A stretch of DNA of 64,000 nt from Microvelia longipes (GCA_018340805.1 JACMZG010001913.1:30932127-30996126), one strand, 5' to 3'; counted from the stretch's first letter, positions 46,716 to 59,439 are shown. A program made the numbers and translations. The notes: a model not told the origin generated them from the sequence alone.

Positions 46716-48335
46716 TAACTAAAAAGTTATAGTTCATAATTTATATAATTTAATAATTTAGTTAGTAGGACATAATTCATGGAATATTAAAATTAATAAT
46801 GGCATTCATTTTTAAGAAATTTTATAAGCTTTCCGACATTCGTGGCTCTAAAAATGTAATTTCTAGTTTAAATGGCCGACTTATTAAAGTAAGGTACCAA
46901 CACCTGAAAAATTATCAAAATGCGTTATAGCAGCGAAGCAGTGAGGAATCACAACAACAAAGAGGTACTTAAATCTGTTGCAAATTATGATTAGAAATGT
47001 AGATCTTGACGGTCAAAATTCATTTTAATATTTCGACATCTTTTCGAAAGATTTTAGAACTAAGAAAGATGTTAAACTATTTTCGATTTTGAGACCCGTT
47101 CTTGGATTTCTTCCAAAATCCCATCTCCTCTTTTTCTCATTTGACTTTTTTTAAAGCTTCGTATTGATTTAATCATTCAAACTTTATAGCGTTTTAAAAT
47201 AATATATATGCTCGGACATCTATACAAGAATTTACACATACGGGATATCTTGTTTTGGTATATTTAGGTCTTGAAAAGTGAAAATTTGTTAGAACATAAG
47301 TGGATTTCCTTTGTTCAGGTATTAAACTGTTTATAATACATAAGAGACAGAGTTGAAATACATCAAGCTCTCTTTTCTTATGTCGTGAGCCTAAAATAAA
47401 TTTTTATTTTTACTGCAACCATAAAATAACGTATAACAGTGAAATAAATTTGACTTATATGTAATGAAAAAATAAAAAAAATAAATAAAGAAGTTTTGCA
47501 AAGAAAATAAAACCCTTGTTTTATGGGGATCAGGAAACCGTCCCTGGAAAGGAAAATAATAAAAAATTCTTACAACTTGCTTTGCATCTTCTGAGCTTTT
47601 TATCTTAGGATATAACGGATTCTTAAAAAATTTGTTAGTGAGTTGATTATGAGGAAAATTTGGCTACGATGGTACATTAGAACACAAGCCAGATATATAA
47701 GGAACGATATTGAAGCTCAGCTTGTGAATATCTCTCTTGCTCTAGAAACAGAGAAAACAATTTCCCATCCTTAGAATATTTTATCGGCTATCTTCGTTTT
47801 TTTATTGTCATTAGATAATGAATGCATCACCTTATTTTCTATGATAAGAAAGAAGCAATGTTTAATTAACTTTTTTTTTAACACACGATTCAGCAATTAC
47901 GTTTCTCAATCATCGGGTCTTGGAGTGAGACCAGATTTTTTATACAGTCTGGATGAGAAATCATTGTTCCGTATTAGAGAGTTTGTCTTGTAGGAAGCCT
48001 TATTCCTAATTAGTCGTTTAACGAGTTTTATTGATTATTAGACAGCAATGTTTTGGACTGTTATGATAAATAATAAAGGTAAAATAATAAAGGGCTGCAG
48101 CTTTTTTTCTTTGTTTTTATTAGATTAGCACCTTAAAGCATTTGTCGATCAAAGCCCCTTTCTTTTTCTTTAAATATACAGTATAATGGTAAACCATGCT
48201 TAGGGGAACAAAAAAAAATGAATCAAACATAGAACCTCAACACAGAATTCATGGGAAGAGGCGAAAGGGCAATCGACCTGCCCCGAAAGCCTCAAAAAAG
48301 AAAATAGAGAAGAAAGAATAAAAATAAAAAAGGAA
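46716..48335. other. No gene seen
   Basis: AT-rich intron. Short open frames, for example at 47805-47993 and 48200-48406, lack family motifs and are not supported as genes. Confidence 0.35.
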
Positions 48336-48586
48336 ACAATTCTGGCACGGTGGTTCACATGTTGTGCGAATTTCCTTTGGATGTGTGTTTTCGTGCTTAA
48401 CAACAATCAACAATATTTTTTATAGTTTTTTACATTATATAAGTTTACAACTACAAAATAATTCTACCGCGGTTGTTCTCTGTCAGGTGAATTTCATTTA
48501 AAATGCGTGCTTCCGTGCTTGACAACTCATTTCTTGCTTAAGGTCCCGGTTCATGCTTTAGAACCTAAGCAGTTACTCAATAACTG

Positions 48587-48643
<57 letters not shown>
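48336..48643 (+). repeat. Partial copy of palindrome arm, ending in (AT)n
   Basis: CAATTCTGGCACGGTGGTTC (48339), TATAAGTTTACAACTACAAA (48438) and GGTTCATGCTTTAGAACC (48548) follow the order of the 4518-4800 arm. After CAGTTACTCAATAACTG it runs into an (AT)n tract (48590-48643). Only one arm is present. Confidence 0.75.
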
Positions 48644-48645
<2 letters not shown>

Positions 48646-49598
48646 CTGGATCCAGCCTTGCCTGCCTTAACAATGCTGTCTTTATTTTTTTACCTGTCTT
48701 AGATTTCCTTATTTAAACTGTAAGTATATAGGTAAAGTATTAAGTAGTAAGTATAAGTAAGCACTAAAAATCCGAAATCGAGATTTTACCAAGTTGTCTA
48801 TTTTAGATGATTTGTTTTAGATGATTAATTTGTCCTGAGCGATTTGTTCAAAGTTATCAGTCTGTATTATATGTGTGTAGTTTTTCTTGGGATATTAGTT
48901 TCTTATGACATTATTAACCGACAATAATGACTCGCAGAAGTTCGAAAATTCATACGGAAATTTGTTTAATTAATTTCAAGTTTTGCGCGCTTTAACTCAT
49001 AAATAAGACTTAAAAATGTGTCAAGTTTCATTTAATTAGTAGTATTAGTTCAATTTTTATCGAAAGACTTGTTTTCCTTATTTTTAAAAAAAATATAAAT
49101 AAAATCGAAAAATAATCCAATTAAGTTGAAATTGGATTTCTTTTGATGTTGCAAGTATATCTGCATTTTTTAAACAAATAAGCAGCTTCGAGCAAGGTCG
49201 GTGTCTGGATGGGTGACCGCTGGAAATAAAACGTATTTTACTATCTGAAGACGTGGGAAGCAAATCCAAAGACATGTTTCAGTATATATTCGGTTATTTT
49301 ATATTCTAAGGAACAGCGATGGGAGGTGAAGAATAATCTCGAGTTACCCTATTACTAATTTTGAAATTACATCACAATTGATATCATTTAATTAATTAAT
49401 AATTTAATATCTTATCTGACACTAATATCAATATAGGTACATACTTTAGAGGACACGTTCACATACAGTAGAGCTAATATGTGAGTTTTTGCCTAAACAT
49501 ACATTACTGTTATTGTAGATGTCTAACAATTCTGATGCATTAGATCAATCGAACAGATCAGTTCTGTGAAAGTATTTCTATTCACACAAATCCCAAAA
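48644..49598. other. Intron with weak dispersed-repeat tails
   Basis: A GTGTCAAGTTTCATTTAATT segment near 49018 matches the tail at 38880. The rest shows nothing recognisable. Confidence 0.35.
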
Positions 49599-50245
49599 TA
49601 GTGTGGCAGGGTCATTCGATGTACAAAAAAGTACATTTTTGGACTCGATGTCACCGATTTTAATATAACTTGGCTGACAAGTAAATAAGTGTAAAAAAGT
49701 CACTTATTTTGCAATTTCTATCAATCATTATGTGACGAATCTTAACTTTTTAAGAGTTTGACATACCCTGACACACCTTGACACACGTTATGCGCTACCG
49801 TGTCCAATCCCATGGCGGTCCAAAAATGATACTTTGTGGACATTTCACGAACAGTTTAAGGTCTATTTAGGATTTTTTCTAAATTTTTAAAAATTGGCTT
49901 TTTCAGTGATTCTTATATTTGATTATAATAAAAATTTTTAACAAATTATTCAAAAGTATGTTGAATCTGTGTGACAGGGCCATGTTAAAGCTTTCAAACG
50001 CCACCAAAATATAAATCATACCCTACGCAGAATTACAGATACAGCCATATTTTTAGTCAAGGAAATGTTGAAAAATCACATTTTTTTTCACCACACTACT
50101 ACGGTAATATGGCTGCAACAAATGACTCAAAATATGGATTTTTTTTTCTTCTATAGTACCTATTATTCAGTCAAATTATATTAAAATCGGAGATATCAAG
50201 TGTTTTTACCTGTGACGATTTGATATATGGAATGACCCCGCAACC
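49599..50245. repeat. Repeat with GGGTCATTCSAT inverted ends
   Basis: GCAGGGTCATTCGATGTAC at 49606 faces ATATATGGAATGACCCCGC ending near 50241. The ends are short imperfect inverted repeats. An internal GTGTGACAGGGCCATGTT (49970) is a related half. No transposase is present. Confidence 0.5.
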
Positions 50246-50754
50246 ATAAACATAATTTGAGATGATTTCTAGAGCCTGACTCTTGAAACATTTAATAACA
50301 ATTTCCATTTAAATTGGATGTAAAAAATTGTTTTTACTCCATTACAAAGAAAAGGACCCTATTATTATTTACTAGTATTTACATGGGAAATAAAAAAGGA
50401 GTTCTAAAAAAATTAAGCCCTCAGGGCACAGTTTTTTATTCGAACCTTTATTTACAAGAAAACCAAGTAGCTCAATTAAAAAAAGGTTTCCAGTACTCTG
50501 TTAAAATTATTAATAGTTCTTTGTTTGCTAGTCCCTTGACTGTACTTTAAACGATAATTAAACATTTAATTTTAAATACTGTGTTAAATAAGTAATAATT
50601 TAAATGAAAATTTAATAAATCTTCATTATGATTTATGTTTCAAAATATGATATCATTCGACACAAGCAAATAATTATTCTGGCGTTGGGCATTGCATATC
50701 GGGCGAATTTTCTTTTAAATGGGAGCTTTTGTAATGCTTTATAACTTAATGAAC

Positions 50755-51225
50755 TAACGTCAATAAAGTTTAAAAACATGTGTCAAACAGTCAAGTCAAT
50801 AATGTTTAAAAACATGTACTATACAGACAAGTCAATATAGTTGAAAACCATGTTCTACACAGACAAGTGAATAAAATTTAAAAACATGTACTATACAGAC
50901 AAGTCAATAAAGTTTAAAAAATGTACTACAACAAGTGAATAAAATTAAAAACATGTACTATCAGACAAGTCAATAAAGTTTAAAAACATGTTCTACACAG
51001 ACAAGTGAATAAAATTTAAAAACATGTACTATACAGACAAGTCAATAAAGTTTAAAAACATGTACTACACAGACAAGTGAATTTAAAAACACTATACAGA
51101 CAAGTCAATAAAGTTTAAAAACATGTTCTACACAGACAAGTCAATAAAGTTTAAACCATGTACTTTACAGACAATTCAATAAAGTTTACAAACATGTACT
51201 ATACAGATAAGTCAAAGATTTAAAG
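50755..51225 (+). repeat. 36-bp minisatellite, about 13 units
   Basis: The unit is ACATGTACTATACAGACAAG then TCAATAAAGTTTAAAA. About 13 copies run in tandem, alternating between two forms (TACTATACAGACAAGTCAAT and TTCTACACAGACAAGTGAAT). That pattern hints at a 72-bp higher-order unit. Some units are shortened. Confidence 0.9.
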
Positions 51226-51389
51226 ACGTCTAAGTATGCAACTTGAATTTATTTTCTTAAAAGTCACTAGCATTCAAAGATAATTTATATTACACTAGAC
51301 CCAAAGTCTCTTTTTTGTAACTTGTGACCTAGACTCTTTGAAAGAAAAAACCTGTAATTGATTTTAAAGGCAATAAGCACCCGATCCTT

Positions 51390-52460
51390 TGAACGAATTT
51401 TCATCAGGAAATGACGCTTATGAGGTTGTTCTAATGACAGAAGAGGAGGAGCAGGAGAGGCAGGAATTAAACCCGATAATTGGGGAAGATTGGTCAGGGG
51501 CAACAGGCCTCCTATCAAGCGTATTAGTAAATGTATTAGTCATGTACTTTTCCTCATCTTCATACCGAAGGTATAGATAGGAAAAGTATTGGTTTCACCC
51601 AAAAAATTGTAACCCGAGATTTCACTTGAATTATCCATTTTATTAGTTTTTAGTGTTTTTATTTTATCTGAACCGATTTCAGCTTGATGATGTCTGTGTG
51701 TGTATGTGTCTGTGTCACGCATAACTCCCACTGTGTTAATGCTAGATAGTTGAAACTTGGTACAAAAATCAGCCTTTGGGTCTAGTTGTGCTGCCCGGAT
51801 TATCAAAATTGTATGTTACCACTAACCCTATTTGCTTAGTCAGCAAAAATTTAAAAAAATCGTAAAAAACGAAAAATGACCCGATGAACTTGAATTTTGG
51901 CAGGAATATACCTCTTAATATAACAAACAAATCTTTCGAATTTCGTTTTGATATTGACCGCCATTTTGAAATTATTTACTTTTGAAATTTAAAATTTTGA
52001 CGCGTAATAATACCAAAAGTATACACGTGTTTTGACATATAACACGTCGTTGGAACCGCAAAAAAATAGGAACAAATATAAAAAAACTCCGATCAAAATC
52101 TATTAATTAGTTAAAAAGTTATAAGCGAACTTTGTTAAACGTAAAAGTTTGTTTACATTTGTCAATATTACAAATTCCCGCCGAAACTTCAAATAATTTA
52201 AAAAAACCGAATAAATATAGGAGCTTTTTCTCATTTAAGATTATGCGAAGTTTAACGTTCTTGTATGCTTTTTTATACGGGTACGGGGTACCTCGGAAGT
52301 TTAAAAACTCCAGGCCATTTGCTAACCATCCTATTCTGAGGACGAGCGAAGCGAGTCCGATGTTTAAAACCCCAAGGCCATTTGTTAACCATTCTATTCT
52401 GAGGACGAGCGGAGCGAGTCCGAAGGTTGAGGAAAAGTTCCGAGGTACCCCGTACCCGAG
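51390..52460 (+). repeat. Dispersed repeat head and two GAGCGAAGCGAG modules
   Basis: 51397-51470 is shared with 24430 and 62640. 51555-51600 has the head CATACCGAAGGTATAGATAG, AAAAGTATTGG. GTGTCACGCATAACTCCC is at 51710. Two modules (CTGAGGACGAGCGAAGCGAG at 52335 and CTGAGGACGAGCGGAGCGAG at 52398) lie 63 bp apart and share GGCCATTTGYTAACCATYCT; the second ends in TTCCGAGGTACCCCGTACCC (52438). Open frames on both strands here are repeat-derived. Confidence 0.65.
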
Positions 52461-52699
52461 TTTTATTATTGCTACCAAGGAATTTTAAAGTACATTTGAC
52501 ACTAAATATATTAAGTGATTACTTTCTTTTCTTTCATATGCTTACGTTAGGTAAGTAATTGAATGATAATAATGACGTATCTAAATAATGGACGCCTTTA
52601 AAATGTAGACAATGAATTTTTGGGTCGAAGAAAAGCTTATAGAGAGGGAGCAAAGATCTTGAGGATAATGCGAAACGCTTTTTTCACCAATCAGGACTA

Positions 52700-53165
52700 A
52701 TGAATAATGCCCAATAACGAAAAACACCTGTTCAGTAATCAATGCATAACGTAAAGGTTAGGAGATTTGGCTGACGCAGCAATGTGCAATAAAAGCCTCC
52801 AGCGAGATACCCTAAATATATGTTAAATGGAAAGCCTGGAAGCAGAAAAAGTCGAAGTTGGCCGCTAACGAGATAAATAAAAATAATATTTGAAATATTT
52901 CTGAAAGAATATTTGAGAAGGTTAGGAGTTGTTAATGAAGGAAACAGACCTCTGACAGAGAGATGAGAATACTGTTGAGTAGACCTGAGTCCTACACGGA
53001 CTGCAGGTCCTAGTAACGTATGGCATATATACGTATGGCAGCATATATTATCTAAATATATTAGCATTTGTGTTGCATAGAAACACAACTTAGTGTAAAT
53101 AAAGCATTGATAATTTATCGTCAAGCGATTATAAACTTCATATCCAATCAAGGCTACAACAAGGT
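52700..53165. other. Unassigned block, possible solo LTR
   Basis: This segment has a higher GC content and a 139-codon open frame on the minus strand without family motifs. On the plus strand an AATAAAGC signal (53098) is followed 60 bp later by CCAATCAAGGCTACAACA, as in an LTR end. Neither a matching start nor target duplication was identified. Confidence 0.25.
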
Positions 53166-53848
53166 TTGATAAATTTTGCCACTGCTATAGTAAGGCTTCG
53201 TTTAGAAAGAAGCCGGAATAGTAGCTGTCTAAGAACTCTTAATTAAAATTTAATAACAAGTTAGTGCTTCATTGAACAACGATTGAGAAAGTTAGTATAA
53301 ATTTCAGAAGCTAAGATGTCGAGGGCGGACGAATTTTCTTTTGAATCCATACTCAGCAATAAACTTCTGCTTAATAAATTTTTGCTCCATAGTTGGATCG
53401 CTATTTGCTCGTCATTTCAATAGAACATTTGCATGTTAATATGTATATGATTTATATCAGGATTCAGGCCTCCCATTCGATTCACTTTGATCCAGTTTAT
53501 TAGTGTATTTCCCAAAGAAAATTCGCTAAAAGGATTGAGATAAAACGCTACTCGGAAGTATTTCCTTATCTAATAACAAACTTTCGAACATTAATATAAA
53601 TAATGAGGTCTCGACTGATTTTAATTGTCAGTAAGTCTCAAGTGTGAAATTCGAATCCAAACTCCATCGCACAGACGAAAGACAGCCTTTATCGTTTGTT
53701 TTAGAAAATTGATTTCTCAAGCAATTTCAATCGAAAAGTTTAATTCAAAATGTTTAAAATTTATTTACTAATTATGTTTAACAATTTTTAGAGAGAAGCC
53801 TTTTATTTCATTTTGAATATAAACAGGTACGTTATTGAAACCAATTTT

Positions 53849-54109
53849 GTAAATAAAAGTCAATCCACAAATAAATTTCAACCAATGTAATGATGACAAA
53901 ACCGGTTTTTACAGTTTTTAGTCTTTTATTAATTTTTTATTTCTTATATTTGTTTTATTTCATTTTTTGTTTTTTTTTCGTTTTTCGTGCTTTTATAATT
54001 TTTTCGTCCTCTTGTTTGTAGGCACTGAGGATGACCTGTATTAGGTTGAAATCCGGTTTTGTCATCATTACATTGGGTGAAATTTATTTGTGGATAGACT
54101 TTTATTTAC
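53849..54109 (+). ncRNA. Hammerhead-like motif 5 in an inverted-repeat unit
   Basis: Arms 53849-53905 and 54053-54109 (57 bp, few mismatches) enclose 147 bp. On the plus strand CTGAGGA (54025-54031) is followed by TGACCTGTATTAGGTT (stem II, ACCT/AGGT) and GAAATCCGG (from 54048). The arm itself contains the self-complementary AAAACCGGTTTT on the left and CCGGTTTTGTC on the right, which could lengthen stem III in a dimer. The unit has no ORF. Confidence 0.65.
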
Positions 54110-54429
54110 ATCCTTATGGTATAAAATCCACTAGCGCTTATAATTTAAACATATTTATACATTTAAATACAAAATATATACTAGTCTAAAAGTTTTTTTA
54201 AAGCTGATTAAAATAATATGCTGCAATGCATTGCTTACATTAATGATAAATAAAATTAAATATTTTTAAATACGCAACTCTAGAAAAATTGGGGTGTTAA
54301 ATTGTAAATAATTTGAAAAGTGATAAAAAAATTATTAAAGGCGTATTAAGGCGTGTTAAGGTCTAATTTAAGGCGTACTCTTAGAGTGAAGGATCAAACT
54401 TAAATTAGACGCCATAGAATGTATGTATG

Positions 54430-54443
54430 TGTATGTGTGTGTG

Positions 54444-54486
<43 letters not shown>

Positions 54487-54600
54487 GAGTGTGGGTAGAT
54501 GTATGTGTATAGGTATATATATATATACATGCATAAATGCGGGTAGGTATACATGAATGTATATTTGTGTGTATGTATTTATATGTGTGTACATATCTAT
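54430..54600. repeat. (AT)n and (TG/TA)n microsatellite
   Basis: GTATGTGTGTGTGTAT and an AT run at 54448-54483, followed by imperfect GTATATGTG-type repeats. The open frame through it is low complexity. Confidence 0.9.
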
Positions 54601-54865
54601 AATCAAATTAATATAATAATATTAAGAAACTAAAATAATTGTAATGTATATGTGATAATTATTTGTAATGAGAACTAAATAAAATGCTTTTTATTATTAT
54701 TATTATTATTTGTTTTTAGATTTTCTCTATCTCAGTAAAAGAATTTTGGCTAAAAAATAGATAAATTGGCGGGCAATGCCAAGTCAAACATCTTTTATTT
54801 TTCGTCTTAAGTCACTAGGTCAGTCGATAGAAATTTTCGGACGATGTGGCATGTATTGATGATGC

Positions 54866-54911
54866 ATAATAATAATAATAATTAATAATAATAATTATTA
54901 TTATTATTATT
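54866..54911. repeat. (TAA)n then (TTA)n array at LINE 3' end
   Basis: TAA repeats switch to TTA repeats at about 54895. It borders the 3' end of the Dong-type LINE on the minus strand. A further TTA run is at 54690-54712. Confidence 0.9.
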
Positions 54912-54913
54912 TC

Positions 54914-56957
54914 TCTTGATCTTAGTTAAATAACTAGTAAAAGGTGTCAGTGGAGAGGAAATTCATCCTATTCCACTGACAGGAATTTACGTACTATATG
55001 GCAGGTTTGGAGAACTGTAGCACGTTGTAGAGGTATCAGCAGCCCTTTTGGTAGACCTAATAATTCCAGGTTATTTGTTAAGTTTTTAGTTACTACTCCC
55101 TCTGATGATAAAACTATTGCTACAACCTTCACTTTTTTCAATTTCCACATATTTTTTATTTCTATGGCTAAGTTCTGATATTTCTGTTTTATGGCTTTCT
55201 GTCGACTCTAGGTTGTTTGTGAGGGAATTCCAATTTCTATAATAGTGGCAGTTTCTGATTGTTTGTCGATAAGAAGGAGATCTGGTCTATTGAAGTCGAT
55301 AGTTTTGTCGGTAGTAATTGTTCTGTCCCAATAAAGAATGGATGTATTTGACTCGAGAACTGGATCAGGATTATATTTGTAATATGGTGGTGGATTCTTA
55401 GTAAATCATATTTTAAGGCTAACTGTTGATGAATTATTTTTGCCACTTGATTATGTCGACAGAGATAAGCGTTATTTGCTAAAACTGGGCAACCCGATAT
55501 AATATGTTCTATGGTTTCACCAGCGGCATTACATTTTCTGCATTTATCTATTACGTCAGCCTTAATGATGTGTTTCTCGTAATTTCTAGTTTTAATAACT
55601 TTATCCTGGATCGCAACTAAGAATCCTTCTGTTTCAGGGAATAATTTGCCTTTTTTAACCATTTCAACGAGTCTTCTCTATTTATAGTAGGTCTATCTAG
55701 AGCAGTCGGGTATTTTCCGTGTAAAGTTTTAAGTTTCCATGTTTGTTCTTTATCAGGTTCAGGGTTATTAAATATGTCTTCTTGTTGTAGGTTGAGCGGT
55801 GTATGTTTCTTGTCAGAATCAATAATATATTTAGTTAGTCGGTCTCTATTTTTATTTCTGGAGAAATAGTTTCTCATGTTTAACTCTTGCTGCTTACACA
55901 ATTGATAAATGTTAATTAATCCTCGGCCTCCATCATTTCTAGAGAGGTATAATCTTTCAACTGCTGAATGAATGTGATGACAACGGAATTTTGTTAAAGT
56001 TCGCCTAGTTAGTCTGTCAAGTTCTCGTAGATCAGTATCTGAATATTTAATAATTCCAAAGGAATAAGTTAGTGCTGGGATTGCCCAGGTATTTATTGCC
56101 TGAATCAGATTTTTGCCAGTTAACTTGGTGTTTAAAAGTTTAGTTAGTCTTTTACGGTACAGTTCAGTAAATTGTTGTTTTAGAGAAGCATGGTTCATAT
56201 AGGAGCATTGTTCGATTCCTAAATATTTGTACCTATCCTCTGAAGTCATTACGCGAAAGTTGTCTTGGTTGTTTGGTTGTTCTGAAATTTGACCTTTTAA
56301 AATATGTATTTTAGCGCATTTATCTAAGCCAAACATCATATGTATGTCATCACTGAACTCCTTAACGGTCTCAATTAATTGTTTAAGTTTATCACTCGAC
56401 GTGGAATAAAGTTTTATGTCATCCATAAAAACTAGGTGTGATATACGACTATTTTCCTGGTTTGGTTGGATCTTAAAACCATTGTGAGTGTCGTTTAGAA
56501 GAGATGATAGAGGGGCCAATGCCAAGACAAACCACAAAGGACTGAAAGCATCTCCTTGGAAAATTCCTCTTCGTATGTTAACACTTCCCAGGTTTTTCCC
56601 ATTAACAAAAATGTTAGTTTTCCATTCAGACATAAGGTGTTGCAGTAAATTTCTAGTATTTTCATCTATTTTAAATATTTTAAGAACTTCGTTCAGCCAA
56701 TCATGAGGGACACTGTCAAATGCCTTGCAGTAGTCAATAAAAGCCATGCTGAGATTCCGTTTCTTAGTCTTAGCTAATCTGGTGACAACAGCATCAATAG
56801 TTAACTGCTCTTTGCAGCCTAGGGTATCTCGCATACATCCTTTCTGCTCGGCTGGTATAATATTGTTTCTTTCGCAGTGTTGGTACACTTTATCTGATAT
56901 GACTGATGTTAGAAGTTTGTACATTATTGGTAAGCAGGTGATAGGTCTATAGTTTTT
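54914..56957 (-). pseudogene. Dong/R4-type LINE: RT, zinc knuckle, PD-(D/E)XK endonuclease
   Basis: This non-LTR element would cut its target with a C-terminal restriction-like endonuclease. The minus-strand frame opens directly after the TTA array with PKNYRPITCLPIMYKLLT, then AFIDYCKAFDSVPHDWL (first Asp), GIFQGDAFSPLWFVLALAPL and HLVFMDDIKLYSTS (catalytic Asp pair; end 55617). After a shift the frame 55662-55237 has CRKCNAAGETIEHIISGCP (CCHC knuckle). Next come RPDLLLIDKQSETATIIEIG, with the PD...D and E residues of the nuclease, a stop near 55212, and NLAIEIKNMWKLKKVKV. The tail 55150-54968 has VVAIVLSSEGVVTKNL and TCHIVRKFL. RT style and nuclease order are those of the R4/Dong clade. The N-terminal third is missing. 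Confidence 0.88.
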
Positions 56958-56961
56958 TGGG

Positions 56962-57000
<39 letters not shown>

Positions 57001-57030
57001 TTATTATTATTTTTATTATTATTATTATAT
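56958..57030. repeat. (TTA)n microsatellite at LINE 5' junction
   Basis: Fourteen or so TTA units from 56963, with an imperfect second part (TTTTATTATTATTTTTATTA). It begins right where the RT reading frame of the Dong-type LINE ends. Confidence 0.92.
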
Positions 57031-57164
57031 TTTTACAGAAGCTATAGAAATATTATTCTTTAAAGATGAAAGTAATTATGGTTTCTACTTTAAACTATTA
57101 TGATTGAAGTAAATTTAATTGTTTTTTTTTTTTTTTTTTTATGTTGTATGTTATACAGCAAGTT

Positions 57165-57235
57165 CGAAAAGGTGAAGCTAAACGTAGCGATTCCGACTAG
57201 AGGTAGAGTTTCGAGGTACTCCGTTGCGGATATTT
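57165..57235 (+). repeat. Decayed GAAGCTAAACGTAGCGATTCC module
   Basis: GGTGAAGCTAAACGTAGCG, ATTCCGACTAGAGG and TTCGAGGTACTCCGT recall the modules at 46617 and 52398 with several changes. Confidence 0.5.
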
Positions 57236-57390
57236 TTAGTTTTTAATTAAAAATATATTTCTTTATTTTTCAAATATAAAAGTAATTATAATTTCTATTT
57301 TATTATTAGTATAATTTAATTGTATTTTTTTAATAATATGATACAGGTAAAAGTTAGTGTATTTATATAAAATTATTGACCAAACTACTT

Positions 57391-57745
57391 AAACTATATT
57401 TTTATGAGGAAGTGGTCAGATAGGTAAAGAAACACAAAATTTGAGCTTTCGGCCGTAAATTAGGCCTTTATCAGAAGTAGTTTTATTCCAAACTGAATCA
57501 AATAACACATAAAAATAAAACATTAGTTATTCAAACTAGATCTTTGTTTAGAAGTAGTTGTCGTTCTCCGATGGTATACACAGTTAGCTATTGTTAGATT
57601 TAATAATAACTAATGTTTTATTTTTATGTGTTATCTGATTCAGTTTGGAATAAAACTACTTCTGATAAAGGCCTAATTTACGGCCAAAAGCTCAAATTTT
57701 GTGTTTTCTTTACCTATCTGACCACTTTCTCATAAAATTATATAG
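57391..57745. ncRNA. Inverted repeat with hammerhead-like core in each arm
   Basis: The arms 57391-57531 and 57605-57745 are about 140 bp and nearly perfect. In the left arm (minus strand) CTGATAA (57468-57474; one mismatch to CUGANGA) precedes AGGCCTAATTTACGGCC (a GGCC/GGCC stem II) and GAAAGCTC. The right arm (plus strand) carries the same core with GAAAG changed to CAAAAG. GAAAG followed by CTC is shared with motif 1 and, with a four-base loop, motif 3. Both copies are probably inactive because of the G-to-A change in the core. Confidence 0.5.
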
Positions 57746-58368
57746 TTAGTGCATTTGTTATTGTATTGTTAACTGTTAACAATAATATCCACCGATTATT
57801 TATCAAATTCCACTTCTTGGTCAGGTTCTAATATAATTGGAAACATAAAAAGTTAAAGAGTTGACTTCACTCCATAAAAGATGTCTATGATATCAATCCT
57901 TACAGCTGTAATTGACAGAATCTCTTTAAAAAAAAATTAATGAACACAAAATCAATCACTGTGATAAAGTGGACCTGGGAATTTTCCTCGAATCAACTGT
58001 TTATATAGGATCTCGTTAAAACCCAAACCTAGCATGTTACTCCACTCTAGCCGTATGTCATGATTTATTGAATGTCATGATTGTTTTCTACTCTGCAGAA
58101 GATTTAGGAGTCAGATTAAATGAAAGGTAAAAAACTGACTGGGTCAGGAGTTATAAAACCTATAATGGAACATTTATCTGAAAATGCAAATAGAAGAAAT
58201 TATATTTAAAAATTCCTTAATTGTATTTTAGTATTACTCACTTTCTATTCAAAGTTTTTTTCTGAATATATTATTTTAGTCGGTTGTTACATTAGAATAT
58301 ATTAGTTACATAAAACTTGTAAGTTTTATGTATAATTAGTATTTAAGCCTATTAAATACTAACTATTA
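57746..58368. other. No gene seen; small AT hairpins
   Basis: Two adjacent hairpins lie at 58312-58360: ACATAAAACTTGTAAGTTTT with ATGT, and AGTATTTAAGCC with TTAAATACT. Nothing else is recognised. Confidence 0.4.
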
Positions 58369-58690
58369 TTAATGCTTAAGATAGTGCATAATTCGGTCTA
58401 TCATCAAACGTTTAAATAATTTGGCTAAAGTCGAAAGTAAGCTTATTAGTCTGTATTGGCATGCATTTTTAAAGTGAGATCGACCTGGTTTTTCTATCAT
58501 AATTATTTTTGAAGTTTTCCAACAAGTGGGAAATATAGCTCTTTTTAGGCATTCATTAAAGATGGCAGTAAAAAGGTTTGGTAAAATTTCAAAAGTTTTT
58601 TTTTCAAGTATGGCAAGAGTAATGCTGTCTTCACCTAAGGCTTTATTAAGAGCGGCTTTTTGTAAAACAATGTATGTATGTGTGTGTATG
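58369..58690 (-). pseudogene. LINE G fragment, early RT region
   Basis: The minus-strand frame gives ALNKALGEDSITLAILEK, LPNLFTAIFNECLKRAIFP, CWKTSKIIMIEKPGR and QYRLISLLSTLAKLFKRLM. These are the first RT blocks of a jockey/I/R1-like LINE. Both flanks are missing: upstream is a TATG/TGTA microsatellite (58668-58740) and downstream the frame ends at 58369. It is an isolated piece of about 310 bp and is unlike the other LINEs here. Confidence 0.8.
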
Positions 58691-58740
58691 TGTATATATG
58701 TGTATGTATGTATGTGTATGTATATATACATATATTTCAA

Positions 58741-59436
<696 letters not shown>

Positions 59437-59439
59437 CGT

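Noticed and set aside
52132..52488. Open frames of about 118 codons on both strands
   Set aside because: They run through the duplicated GAGCGAAGCGAG module and mirror each other; no family motif is visible.
52732..53151. 139-codon open frame on the minus strand
   Set aside because: No recognisable domain, unusual composition and possible LTR context; kept only as an unassigned block.
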